From: Neocallimastix lanati (nom. inval.)
Lineage: Eukaryota > Neocallimastigomycota > Neocallimastigomycetes > Neocallimastigales > Neocallimastigaceae
Direction of reading: 5' to 3'
Length of the DNA: 27,500 bases
Assembly: GCA_016946835.1 (NCBI GenBank)
Contig: JACVTC010000105.1
Coordinates: forward strand, 352,501-380,000
The notes under the pieces are model-generated. The model was given only the letters and a program-made list of their open reading frames with translations. It ran no database searches and was not told where the DNA came from. Below, one piece after another: positions 10,659 through 20,943 of the stretch. The first letter of the stretch is position 1. Every line of letters starts with the position of its first letter. The translations under genes were made by a program, and so were the position numbers.

Positions 10659-11105
10659 TAAATAAATAATTGAATAAATAAATAATTGATTAAATAAATT
10701 ATAATATTTGAATAAATAAATAAATAATAATAATAAATTAATTTTTATTTTTTTTTTTTTTTAATTTTTTATGTTTAAATTAAAATGTCATTTTTACACA
10801 AAAGAAATTTCCAATAACCAATTCCTCTTTTTGGCTTTATGAATTTAAAATTTAAAATTATTGGTAATTGATAAACAGTTCTTTAATTTATACCTTAAAA
10901 ATTAAAATAATTTTAATTGTGCACTTAACATTTTTATCGTTTAACCAATCAATTACCAATATATTGAAATATTCATGGATTTGTTAATTTTTATTTTACA
11001 AAAAGAAAAGAACAAAACAGTCAAATGCCTCGAAGAAATGATATAATTTAAAATTAAATAATATTATATATATATACATAATATAATATATATGAATAAT
11101 CAAAT
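10659..11105. other. AT-rich spacer
   Basis: AAATAAATAATTGAAT steps continue the sequence seen before the retroelement, showing that the element inserted into an AAATAAATAATTGATT-like repeat. The remainder (10760-11040) is less repetitive, has no long frame and no recognisable RNA gene. Confidence 0.65.
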
Positions 11106-11109
11106 ATAT

Positions 11110-11825
11110 ATTTTATTTTATTATTTATTATTTAATTATTTATTATATAATTATTTAATTATTTACTAATAAATACACTTTTGATTCTTTTGTTATTATT
11201 ATTATTATTATTTAACTATTATTTATTATTTATTATTTATTTATTAATATTTATTAATTATTAATTATTATTTATTATTTATTATTTATTTATTAATATT
11301 TATTAATTATTATTTATTATTTATTATTTATTATTTATTATTTATTATTTATTATTTATTATTTATTATTTATTATTTATTATTTATTATTTATTATTTA
11401 TTATTTATTATTTATTATTTATTATTTATTATTTATTATTTATTATTTATTATTTATTATTTATTATTTATTATTTATTATTTATTATTTATTATTTATT
11501 ATTTATTATTTATTATTTATTATTTATTATTTATTATTTATTATTTATTATTTATTATTTATTATTTATTATTTATTATTTATTATTTATTATTTATTAT
11601 TTATTATTTATTATTTATTATTTATTATTCAATTATTTATTATTTATTATTATTTATTATTATTATTTATTATTATTTATTATTATTATTATTATTATTA
11701 TTTATTATTTATTATTTATTATTTATTATTTATTATTTATTATTTATTATTTATTATTATTTATTATTATTATTTATTATTATTTATTATTATTATTTAT
11801 TATTATTATTTATTATTTATTATTG
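11110..11825. repeat. 7-bp TTTATTA microsatellite array
   Basis: From about 11308 to 11628 the sequence is an essentially pure (TTTATTA)n array. It is flanked by interrupted versions with TTA and TTTA insertions back to 11110 and on to 11825. The same motif in reverse complement dominates 23875-24825. A 7-bp period passes through all three frames and TTTATTA contains no stop in any of them, so long reading frames here are automatic. Confidence 0.95.
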
Positions 11826-11937
11826 ATATAATTTAGTTCATTGATGCATTTTTAGGGAGACAGAAGAATATAATTTATTAATTTATTTAATATATATTTT
11901 ATTTATTTAATTTTAAATATCAAAATTTATAATTTAA

Positions 11938-11971
<34 letters not shown>

Positions 11972-12436
11972 TTTAATCGACCTTTATTTATTAATATAAT
12001 ATAAATAAATGTTGAAAAAAGCAAAAAATAAAAATATAAAGAAAAAGAATTCATTATATAATACTTTTTAATTATAAACTATTTTTCACTAATAAAAATT
12101 AATTATTTAATTAAATATTTTAAAAAGCGCAATATAAGTAATAAAAGATTTATAATAATATATAATAATCATAATATTTAAAAATTTATAGAAATATACT
12201 AAAAATAAAATAATTATATAAATTATTTACCTATTTACATAGCATAAAATTTATATTAAAATTTTATATTTACATTAATTTCATGTATTTGTATAGAATT
12301 TATGATATTACATAAATCTATTTTATATCACATTACATTGAATTTATACTAAAACAATTAAATGATTAATTTGACCATTTTCAAAGGTTTTCCTTACAAG
12401 AAGTTTTAACGGAATATGTATGGTATTTCCCACTTA

Positions 12437-12495
<59 letters not shown>

Positions 12496-12500
12496 GTTCT
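11826..12500. other. AT-rich spacer with ATT arrays
   Basis: ATT trinucleotide arrays lie at about 11936-11970 and 12437-12494. Between them is AT-rich sequence with many short direct repeats of TTTATA/ATTTAT and no coding signal. Confidence 0.75.
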
Positions 12501-12960
12501 AAATCTCCTAATATACAAGATACTGACCTAACTGTGGGCCTGAGAGGGTTATGAAAGTAACTGTCATTTAAGCTATTTATGGGGGGGTATTACTAGCATT
12601 TGGGTGTCTGTTTTCATGTGTCCATTTAGATATATATTCTCTACTTCTGTTATGTAGATATTATCTATATTCTACTGAAGTGATGTAGATAATATTCTAC
12701 TAAATTGAAATCTTTCTGACGTTTTTATGCATTTGCCATAGGGAGCTTAATATGAATATCCATGGGTTAGATTATATTGACCTCATTTTCAAAGGGTAGG
12801 TTAGGAAGTGGAGAAGCATTCCGAGAAAAAAGCGTACTTGAAAATTCTCAGCCATAATATGCATGTCAGAGCGTCAATGCTGAACGCTCAGTAAGACCAT
12901 CTAGCAGGGACAATATCCACCAATGCGAATGTCTTGAGGAAGGGAGAATAATTATAATAG
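12500..12960. other. GC-richer island A, unidentified
   Basis: About 450 bp with clearly higher G+C and no homopolymer runs, except a G7 near 12581-12588, starts abruptly at the end of an ATT array. It contains short inverted repeats such as GAGCGT..ACGCTC near 12871-12891, and a TTCTAC-containing segment that partly repeats itself between 12630 and 12700. All frames on both strands are interrupted. A minus-strand frame in the 12720-12950 part reads as ordinary mixed residues between stops. It could be a decayed gene, a noncoding RNA or old transposon sequence; I cannot tell which. Confidence 0.5.
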
Positions 12961-13104
12961 TATATACATATATATACATATAATATAGATATATATATAT
13001 CATCTGACTACTCTATTTATATATTAAATAATTTTTTAAAATGAATATTACTGGAAATTTTTATTATTTTTTTTTTAAATTAATTATAGAAATAATAATG
13101 TAAC

Positions 13105-13150
<46 letters not shown>

Positions 13151-13254
13151 ATTATAATAAATAAATAGAAATATATAAATTATTATGGAATAAATCACAA
13201 TTTTAATTATTTAGTTTAATTTATTCTCTTCTTAAATATAATTTTTTTTTTTTT
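12961..13254. other. AT-rich spacer with 40-base poly(A)
   Basis: TATATACATA repeats at 12960-13000 are followed by AT-rich sequence and a poly(A) run of about 40 bases at 13108-13147. No gene is visible. Confidence 0.75.
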
Positions 13255-13400
13255 TTGACTGGAAGTTTTTTTTTAAAGGAGAGAGGAGGACAATAGAGCT
13301 TCCCAATCTTTTCATTTAATGTATCGGACCCTCTCCTTGAATTCCTTGTCATAACCTTCTCGGTATCGATATGGACCTATCTGTAAGCAAGGCTATATAT
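13255..13400. other. GC-richer island B, unidentified
   Basis: This short patch includes GAGAGAGGAGGAC and CGGTATCGATATGG (13361-13374) and is bounded by poly(T) on the left and a TA repeat on the right. On the minus strand one frame encodes about 24 mixed residues (GPYRYREGYDKEFKERV and a few more) before a TGA. If read on that strand, the island ends in A-runs. The CGGTATCGATATGG segment matches 12 of 14 bases at 26144-26157 in island D. The identity is unknown. Confidence 0.4.
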
Positions 13401-13704
13401 ATATATATATAATTATAACTGTTTATTTTACTAGATTCACGTTCTAATAAATATATAAATACAATATCTAATCAAACATAGATATATTGAAAAATAAATT
13501 TCATATTTATATTTTTTTAATTTTATTTTTTATTCTTTAATTTATTTAATATAAATATAAATATCTATTCTATAAATTTAATGATAATAAAATTTTTATT
13601 TTTGAATATATAAAATACATTTAATAAATATATAAATTTTGATATAAATATAATAATATAATAATGCTAAATATAATAAAATATATATATATATATATAT
13701 TAAA
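13401..13704. other. AT-rich spacer
   Basis: Nothing is recognisable beyond TA runs (13392-13411 and 13679-13700) and a TATAAATAT-rich segment. Confidence 0.7.
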
Positions 13705-13819
13705 CGTATTATTAGATAATTTTTTTTTTATATACCATATATATATTATCTAATAATTTGAAATTATTTTTTATTGATATTTTTAGACATTCATATAAGT
13801 AACAAATATTTAAAACATT

Positions 13820-14639
13820 TTATTGAATTTGAATAGATTGTTGTTTGTTCTTTCGTTGATGGTTCAATTTTATAAAGAATAACTTCTAATACACACACCA
13901 TTTTCCATTTTAGCCTTTATAGAATCCATATCTGCATTTTCTGAAATACTAAAAAGATATTTCAAATTTACCATAACTACATTCTATTTTTGAATATTTT
14001 TTTTATTATTTTATTGTTTTGTTTCTTGGCTTGTTTTTTGATTTATTTCTTGCTTAGCTATTTCTTCTGACTTGGTTTCTTTATTACCATTGGCATCCAC
14101 ATCCACATCAATATCAATATTATCATTAGTATTAGTATTAGTATTAGTATTCCTGTTGGAAGTTTCTACCTTATCCTTTTCTTTTTTTTCATTATTTTCA
14201 TTATCCTTCATTTTTTTTTCTTTCATTACTTTCATAATTTTCATTATCCTAAGAATGATTAATGACAGTTTTTCTTTCACCTGAAATAGTTAAAATATGA
14301 TCTTTATCGGAAAGCTTCATTTTAATTTGATTTTTAGTCATACCTTGGTAAATCAATAATAATTTTTTTTTTTTTTTCTTCTTCATTTTCAGTAAGATTT
14401 ATATTTGGAACGGATATCTACAGATTTAAAAAACATCACCATTAAAAGTCTCTTAAGTATTTGATTTTTTTTTTTTTTAAAGAGCTCACAGGATGAGTAC
14501 AGTGGTAAGGATAGAGAGAATAGAATGGAATCAAAGAATGATTAAATAATTTCATTTTCCTTATCACCGAAAAATGAATCATTTTTAGAAAAGAATAATT
14601 TCTCCTAACCTTTAATGGATTTTTTTGAATGAATAACAT
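13820..14639 (-). pseudogene. broken inverted copy of the Hsp20 gene
   Basis: Read on the minus strand this is plainly a copy of the Hsp20 gene at 16752-17540. The N-terminal part (14639-14442) matches LFIREDPLNVRKNNSLLN, LIPF-SLYPY and THPV with substitutions. The insert region (about 14280-14011) matches KETSNRNTN and KQxINQKTSQE. The C-terminal part (13990-13820) matches IPENADMDSIKAKMENG and IQIQ before TAA. It is disrupted by homopolymer expansions near 14364-14380 and 14464-14480, a TAG replacing an AAG codon just after the ISGERKTVI segment, and a four-base GTGT insertion at the GVL motif. Together these shift the frame several times. Similarity continues upstream to about 14712 and downstream to about 13705, beyond the likely polyadenylation site, so segmental duplication fits better than retroposition. 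No TATA or heat-shock-like element comparable to the intact copy is seen. Confidence 0.93.
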
Positions 14640-14712
14640 CTTTTTTTTTTTCTATATTATTAATTATTATATTTAATTTCTTTTTTGTATTAATATTTTA
14701 ATTCACTTTATT

Positions 14713-16500
14713 AATTTTTTTTTTTTTTTTGTAATATTCTATACTTTTAAATTATTTTTTATTTTAATTTAATACATATATTGTGCAAGACATTACTTCA
14801 ATTAACAATTCTAAAATCACACATATATATATAAATATACTAGTTTTATCGATATTATATTAATATTAATATTATTTATTATTTTATTTATTATTATTTT
14901 TATTTAAATATTTATTTATTTAATATTATTTTATTTATTTAATATAATTTTATTTATATTATTATTTTATTTATTTTAAATATATTAATTATATTATTAG
15001 TTTAAATATATATTATTATTATTCATTTAATAATTATTTATATTATTATTGCTATTATTATTTTAATATTTTAATTATTTAATTTAATTATATTTTTAAT
15101 AATATTTAATATATATTCTATTTTTTTATTTATTTAATATTTATTTTATTTTATTTTAAATATTTATATAATGATTTTACTAAATATATTGAAAAACTAG
15201 TTAGAGCAGCTAGAATTCAATAAACTATATAGGTTTAAACTGTTTTATGAACAATATAGTTTAAACTATTAATGTAACTATATATGCTTAAACTATTATT
15301 TAATTAATTATATTAGCTAAACTAGTTAATGAGCTATATATATGCAAACAATTAATATAATGATAATATTATGATTATTTTTGTATGCCTTTTGAATTAA
15401 ACTTTTATGCATATAACTTGTATAAATAGTGATAGTTTTGCTAGTTTATTTGATAGTTAGTTTGGATAAGAATTAGCATCAAACAGCATACAAATAGCAT
15501 GAAAAAAAATATTTTATATAATGAAATAAATGGATATTTATATATATATGTATATGTATGTATATGTATATATATAATTATATAAATTTATTTTTATTTT
15601 TATTTTTATTTTAATTTTAATTTTTTTAATTTTAATTCTTTTTTTTTTTTTTTTTAAATTTTTTTAAATTAAAATAATTAAAATTAAAATAATAAAAAAA
15701 TTAAAAAAAAAATTTTTAATTTAGTAATTATTAAAAATTATTTTTTAATTGTACAACATTACAGAAAAAAAATTAAAAAAAAAAAAAAGAAAAAAGTAAA
15801 AATTTAAATATTAATAAAACTAATTTAATTTTAGTATTTTTATTTTAATATTTTTTGCTTTTTTTTTTTTTTTTTTTTTTTGTATCAATTATTTTATTAA
15901 TACAAAAGAAAAGTTTAAATGAAGGATCCATCGTCAAACCTATTAATGTTAATGCATATCTTTAATTTTAATATATTTATTATATAAATATATTACATAT
16001 AATCTTTTTTTTTTTTCTATAAATTTCTATTTTGAAAATTTTTTCTAGTAAAAAAAAATTAATGTATTTTGTATTTTGTATTTTTGTATTTAATTATATA
16101 ATGATAATACATTAATGCATTAAAAAATTGAAATTTTATTTTTTTTAAAGAAATTTTATTGGTTAAAAATACAAAACTTTAATTATTAAATTAAAATTTT
16201 TAATAAATTCATTTAATATATATAAAATTTTTCTTTAACTTTTAATGCTTAAAATTTTTTTTACTATTTCGTATAATTATTATTTTTATATTTCAATTTA
16301 GAATATAAAAGAAAAGTATTAGATTAATTAGCATTGTAATTTAAAGATAAAATCGATAATATTATAGTTATAGAAAGAATACTTATTAAAATGTATTAAA
16401 ATATTAAATTGTTTGTATATTTATTATTATTTATTTTTCTTTCTTATAAAGATTATAAAGATTATTAAAAAAAAAAAAAAAAAATTTTTTTTTTCTTAGA
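14713..16500. other. AT-rich spacer between the Hsp20 pair
   Basis: TTTATT and TTAATATT repeats fill 14860-15170. The stretch at 15190-15330 holds several degenerate copies of a GTTTAAAC-centred motif, one a perfect 14-bp palindrome (15256-15269). TATGTATATG repeats lie at 15540-15575, complementary T- and A-rich blocks at 15580-15710, and the rest is homopolymer-interrupted AT sequence. No coding signal is visible. Confidence 0.7.
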
Positions 16501-16533
16501 AAAAAAATTTGTCACGATACCACTATACTACTT

Positions 16534-16556
16534 TTCCCGTTCTGTTAAGAATGAAA
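16534..16556 (+). promoter_or_regulatory. weak heat-shock-element-like cluster
   Basis: TTC at 16534-16536 and 16540-16542 and GAA at 16549-16551 and 16553-16555 lie about 20-40 bp before the TATA-like box of the Hsp20 gene, in a short non-homopolymer segment (CCCGTTCTGTTAAGAATGAA). The spacing does not follow the canonical five-base nGAAn periodicity, so this is only suggestive. Confidence 0.3.
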
Positions 16557-16573
16557 GTAAAAAAAAAAAAAAG

Positions 16574-16581
16574 TATAAATA
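16574..16581 (+). promoter_or_regulatory. TATA-like box for Hsp20
   Basis: TATAAATA lies 171 bp before the ATG, next to one of the few non-repetitive segments upstream of the gene. A start about 30 bp downstream would leave a 5' untranslated region of roughly 145 nt. Confidence 0.45.
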
Positions 16582-16751
16582 TAGCTGATTTTCCTTTATA
16601 ATAATTCATTATCTTTATTAATTATATAGTATTAAATAATAAATATTTTTTTTTTAAAAAAAAAATACAAACTTCAAAACCTATTAAATTAAAATAATTA
16701 ATACAAAAAAGAAATTAAATAAAAACAATTAATAATAATAATAATATTAAA

Positions 16752-17540
16752 ATGTCTTTATTCATTCGCGAAGATCCATTAAACGTTAGAAAAAATAATT
16801 CTTTATTAAATGATCCATTTTTCGGTGATATGGAAAATGAATTATTTCATCATCCTTTGATTCCATTCCCTTCTCTCTATCCTTACTACTATACTCATCC
16901 TGTGGACTCTTTAGAAAATCAAATTTCTAAGACTTTTGATGGTGATGTTTTTAAATCTGTAGATTTCCGTCCAAATATAAATCTTAGTGAAGATGATAAA
17001 AGATATTATATCCATGCTGATTTACCAGGTATGACTAAAGATCAAATTAAAATGGAGCTTTCTGATGAAGATCGTATTCTAACTATTTCTGGTGAAAGAA
17101 AAACTGTCATTGATCATTCTAAGGATAATGAAAATTATGAAGGTGATGAAGATAATGGAGATAATGAAAATAATGAAAATAATGAAAATGAAAAAAAGGA
17201 TGACAAAGAAACTTCCAATAGGAACACTAATACTACTGATCATACTAATGTTAATGTAGATGCCAATGATAATAAAGAAGCCAAGTCAGAAGAAATGGCT
17301 AAGCAAGATATAAATCAAAAAACAAGCCAAGAAGCAAGCCAAGAGACAAGCCAAGAAAATAATAAAAAATATTCAAAAATAGAATGTAATTATGGTAAAT
17401 TTGAAAGATCTTTTAGTATTCCAGAAAATGCAGATATGGATTCTATAAAGGCTAAAATGGAAAATGGTGTATTAGAAGTTATTCTTAATAAAATTGAACC
17501 ATCAACGAAAGAACAAACAAGATCTATTCAAATTCAATAA
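16752..17540 (+). CDS. small heat shock protein (Hsp20) with large intradomain insert
   Basis: This is a 262-residue ATP-independent holdase chaperone of the alpha-crystallin family, expected in the cytosol and binding unfolding proteins as an oligomer. The N-terminal arm (1-69) is rich in Pro, Phe and Tyr. The first half of the alpha-crystallin domain (about 70-117) has the HADLPGM segment and ends in LTISGERK. The second half (about 207-247) has YGKFERSFSIPE and ends with the family's A-x-x-x-NGVLEV segment (ENGVLEV, 237-243). A C-terminal I-x-I motif (IQI, 259-261), which docks on neighbouring subunits, is present. Between the two halves sits an Asn/Glu/Asp/Lys/Gln-rich insert of about 90 residues, with SQE-type repeats near its end, in the loop before beta-6. 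Typical relatives are 150-200 residues. The ATG has AAA before it. AATAAA overlaps the stop and recurs at 17585-17590. There are no introns. A decayed inverted copy is at 13820-14639. Confidence 0.96.
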   Translation: MSLFIREDPLNVRKNNSLLNDPFFGDMENELFHHPLIPFPSLYPYYYTHPVDSLENQISKTFDGDVFKSVDFRPNINLSEDDKRYYIHADLPGMTKDQIKMELSDEDRILTISGERKTVIDHSKDNENYEGDEDNGDNENNENNENEKKDDKETSNRNTNTTDHTNVNVDANDNKEAKSEEMAKQDINQKTSQEASQETSQENNKKYSKIECNYGKFERSFSIPENADMDSIKAKMENGVLEVILNKIEPSTKEQTRSIQIQ

Positions 17541-17587
17541 ATATTTTAAATATTTATTATTTATATGAATGGCTAAAAAATATTAAT

Positions 17588-17619
<32 letters not shown>

Positions 17620-17975
17620 TATTAAATAATATATATTGCATTAAAAAAAAAAGAAAAAAAAAAAGTTGTCTAATAATAGTTTTAGATATTATTTATAATA
17701 AAAATAAGCTTTATATTATTTAATAATTTTGTATATTAATTTTTATTAATATTTGAACCATTATTACATTCTTTTAATACTATTCAATTATAAATTATAC
17801 TAAACAAACAAACAAACAAATAAAAAAAAAAAAAAATTAATAAATTATAAATTAATTTTAAAGGTTGCTTATTTAAAAAATTTATATACTCCAAAAAAAA
17901 AATATATATATAAATTATAAAATATAAATTATAAATTAGTTTTAAAGGTTGCTTATTTAAAAAATTTATATACTC

Positions 17976-18010
<35 letters not shown>

Positions 18011-18313
18011 CATATTTTATCATTATAGAATATATTTAATTTATTAGCATAAACTCATAACTATTAATTTATTTCATTAAATTATTTTTTAAATATTATT
18101 CATTAATTTTTGTATTTATTATTTATAAAAATTGTAAATAAATAAAATATAAAAATAAATAAAAATAAAATAATAAAAGCAAAATAAATTAAAATATAAA
18201 ATGTTTTTCTTATATAATTGATGTAGTATATATATAATATATATATAGATAGTATAAACATATTTATACAATTTTTTTTTAAAAAAAAAATGATAATAAG
18301 GAAATTTTTATTT

Positions 18314-18344
<31 letters not shown>

Positions 18345-18346
18345 TA

Positions 18347-18377
<31 letters not shown>

Positions 18378-18562
18378 TTAATTTATTATATTTATTTTTT
18401 TTTTAATTTTTATTTTTGAGTTTTATTTGATCATAAGATAAAATTAATGTAGATTTATATTATATTTTTATAGGTTCATTTTTTTTTTTTTTTCATATAT
18501 ATAATTATTGTGTTGCTTTTCTCTTAGAGAATTATTTTTACTACTCTCAGTTATATATGAAT

Positions 18563-18604
<42 letters not shown>

Positions 18605-18977
18605 AAAAAATTTTTTACTACATTTTAATAAATAAATATCATTATAAAAACCATTAAATTTATTTTTATAGTTTAAATGAAATTAATATTAAAAATATTA
18701 ATTTTTTTTTCTTTTGAAGCTATTACTAAATGTATATTTAATTATAATTATGATTGTTTTTCTCACTCTTCATTTATTTTTAATAAAATACTATACATGA
18801 AAACAAAATTTTTTTTTTTTAACTTTTTATAGAAATATTTATTAATTTAATTATAAAAAAAAATTAATATTATTTTTCAATATTTTAATATATATATATT
18901 TCCTCAAAAAAAAAAAAAAAAAAAAAAAAAAATTTATAAATTAACAGTATTTAATTAACATTTAATTCCAAATTAAA

Positions 18978-19009
<32 letters not shown>

Positions 19010-19157
19010 TTGTTAATTATTTTATATTATTTTATTTTAATTAATTTTTTTTTTTTTATTTTATTCAATCTGTACTTTATATTTATATTTCAATTCTTTA
19101 TTTTATTTTATTTTATTTTTTTCTTGGTAACACTAGGTTGATATTGAATTTGTAAAT

Positions 19158-19197
<40 letters not shown>

Positions 19198-19400
19198 CAG
19201 CCTCAATTATTACAAACTTTATATATAAACTTTTTTTATTTATTAATTACATGAATGAATATTTATAAAAAAAAAATAAGAATTAATAAAATAAATAAAT
19301 ATTTTTTGTTCAATTAGAACATAATAATTTTTTTTTCTTTTTTTTTTTTAAATAGTTAATGTGAAATAAAAAAAGTAATATTTAAAAATTAAAGTTGTAT
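17541..19400. other. AT-rich spacer with homopolymer runs
   Basis: This holds poly(A) runs at about 17588-17611, 17978-18008, 18571-18601, 18906-18931 and 18983-19009, a poly(T) run at 19162-19194, a TTTTTA hexamer array at 18306-18373, and an 84-bp-period duplication (listed separately). Short unique patches at 18440-18560 and 18700-18790 have no open frames of note. Confidence 0.75.
17841..17984. repeat. direct repeat, 60-bp copies 84 bp apart
   Basis: TAAATTATAAATTA(A/G)TTTTAAAGG followed by TTGCTTATTTAAAA and TTTATATACTCC occurs at 17841-17900 and again at 17925-17984 with a single A/G difference. Each copy is followed by poly(A). An antisense reading frame over both copies (17784-18023) simply repeats the same residues and is not a credible gene. 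Confidence 0.88.
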
Positions 19401-19409
19401 AAATAAATT

Positions 19410-19735
19410 CAGAAAAAATGTTCCTAGGCAACGAAACCTTACTTCCACGATTATATGATTTTTTTTTTTTGTTTAAAGAGAATTCTTAAATTCTGGATTA
19501 GGGTTTGAATTGACTTATCGTCTATCGTGAAAGAAATTATGGTCTTCTCCTTCAGAGGTCTTGGCCCTGTTAGCCTGTCTTAACTGCATTTTCAGCAATG
19601 ACGCTCCTCCTGGTTCATTTGAACTTTTATATCGTAGAAATACTAGCCCTTGTCGAGTATCAATTTTTTTTTTTTAACGGCACCAGCCCTATTTTTTTTT
19701 TTTTTTTTTTTTAAGACTTTGAGAATTACTTTATT
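19410..19735. other. GC-richer island C, unidentified
   Basis: About 320 bp of mixed sequence, broken by T12-T22 runs, lies before the small frame at 19922. It includes CCTAGGCAACG, GGTCTTGGCCCTGTTAGCC and ACGGCACCAGCCC. All frames are short (the longest plus-strand one near 19540 reads MVFSFRGLGPVSLS then stops). It could be a promoter or 5' untranslated region for the downstream frame, a noncoding RNA or decayed mobile DNA. Confidence 0.4.
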
Positions 19736-19802
19736 TACGGTGTAAATGTAATAAAAATTATATGAATTAAATGAAAAATAAAAAAATAAAATAAAAATAA
19801 AA

Positions 19803-19839
<37 letters not shown>

Positions 19840-19921
19840 AAATAAAATAAAATACATGAAATGAAATATTATATTTTATCCCAAAAAAAATCCTTGATTC
19901 CTTCGTAATTTAAATCAATAA

Positions 19922-20140
19922 ATGTCTGCCTCTGCCTCTGCCTCTGCCTCTGCCTCTGCCTCTCTTCCCACCAAGAAGGAAGTGATATTATCGGTGAGAC
20001 GTCACATTTTTAATATTTACACACAGTCCACTCCTTATTCAGAAAATTACTTAAAATTCATACGATTTTCATTCATTGGATCTATTTCATTATATTTATT
20101 AGTAACGACACTATTATTTTCACTATCCATCAATCATTAA
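19922..20140 (+). CDS. possible small single-pass membrane protein
   Basis: This is a 72-codon frame of ordinary residue diversity in an otherwise simple-sequence region. It begins with six SA dipeptides from a TCTGCC array, then has a basic segment with KK at 18-19 and RR at 26-27, a mixed middle (28-48), and one hydrophobic segment at about 49-70 that nearly reaches the C-terminus. That layout is a tail-anchored topology, as in small organelle-membrane subunits. It is loosely reminiscent of Tom6-type proteins, but I see no diagnostic motif and would not name it. Downstream sequence to about 20430 is unusually non-repetitive and contains AATAAA, as a 3' untranslated region might. Against it: the short length and no visible splice partners. 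I rate it about even. Confidence 0.45.
   Translation: MSASASASASASASLPTKKEVILSVRRHIFNIYTQSTPYSENYLKFIRFSFIGSISLYLLVTTLLFSLSINH
19925..19960 (+). repeat. TCTGCC hexanucleotide repeat (Ser-Ala)6
   Basis: Six perfect TCTGCC units directly follow the ATG. This is a half-GC microsatellite in a window where almost all other microsatellites are pure A/T. Confidence 0.95.
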
Positions 20141-20509
20141 TATTTAATATTCCTAATTTTAATTATCTATCAATACACTACGACTATTATTAACCCTATT
20201 ATTTCTATTGTTATTATTATGAATTATTATAAACTTTAAAATTTCGTTACTACTTTCAGAATCTATAATTTGATTCTACATTATTCAACATTATTCATAT
20301 CAGTGATTGTGAATTCAAAGAATTATAAAAATTACTTTATTCCTCTAAAAAATAATTATAAATTAAATAAAATGATGAAATCATAGAGAATGAATATACC
20401 AAAACTCAACAACAAAATTACATATTTTAATCATTGGTATTTTTTTTTTTTTTTTTTTTAATATTTAAATTTATTATAATTATTATTTCTATTATTATTA
20501 TTATTATTA

Positions 20510-20556
<47 letters not shown>

Positions 20557-20943
20557 TTTAAATATATAAATAAAGAAAAAAACAACATATTTACATTATT
20601 TATAATTTCTATTTTATTTAATAATAATAATAATAATAAAAAAATCTATTACTTTTAATTATTTCTAATAATTTTTTTTTTCTAAAAAAAAAAAAAAAGA
20701 TTTTAAATATTTCTATTATTTTTAAAATTGATTTTAAATAAATATTTATCATTATTTATATAATTTATACTTATAATATATATTTATTATTATTATTATT
20801 ATTATTTTTTTTTTATTTTTAAAATATGTTTAATTTTTTTTTTAACATCTATATATATTTAATTTTATATTATACATAATAAATTATATTAATATTTTAC
20901 ATATTACTAATTTTTTTTTTTTTTTTTTTTTATGATGGAAAAT
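20141..20943. other. spacer between convergent genes
   Basis: The first 290 bp are mixed AT-rich sequence, a plausible 3' untranslated region of the 19922 frame. From 20434 on there are long poly(T) and ATT runs (including T-runs at 20441-20459, 20513-20549 and 20911-20930) and no credible frame. The flanking genes point toward each other. Confidence 0.65.

Noticed and set aside
11110-11825. Telomere-like repeat
   Set aside because: TTTATTA lacks the G-rich strand of eukaryotic telomeres and lies internal to other sequence.
14072-14284. 70-codon plus-strand frame rich in Ser, Leu and Val
   Set aside because: Antisense of the insert region of the Hsp20 pseudogene.
14011-14639. Two separate small genes on the minus strand at 14442-14639 and 14011-14280
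   Set aside because: Both are pieces of one frameshifted Hsp20 copy, shown by collinear similarity to the intact gene.
17784-18023. 79-codon minus-strand frame with repeated LEYINFLNKQPLKLIYN
   Set aside because: Arises from the two copies of the 84-bp-period noncoding repeat plus poly(A).
19480-19740. Island C as a tRNA, 5S or spliceosomal RNA gene
   Set aside because: No cloverleaf, no GGTTCRANNCC T-arm box and no match to remembered U1-U6 core motifs.
20434-20658. 74-codon Phe/Ile-rich plus-strand frame
   Set aside because: Poly(T) and ATT runs only.
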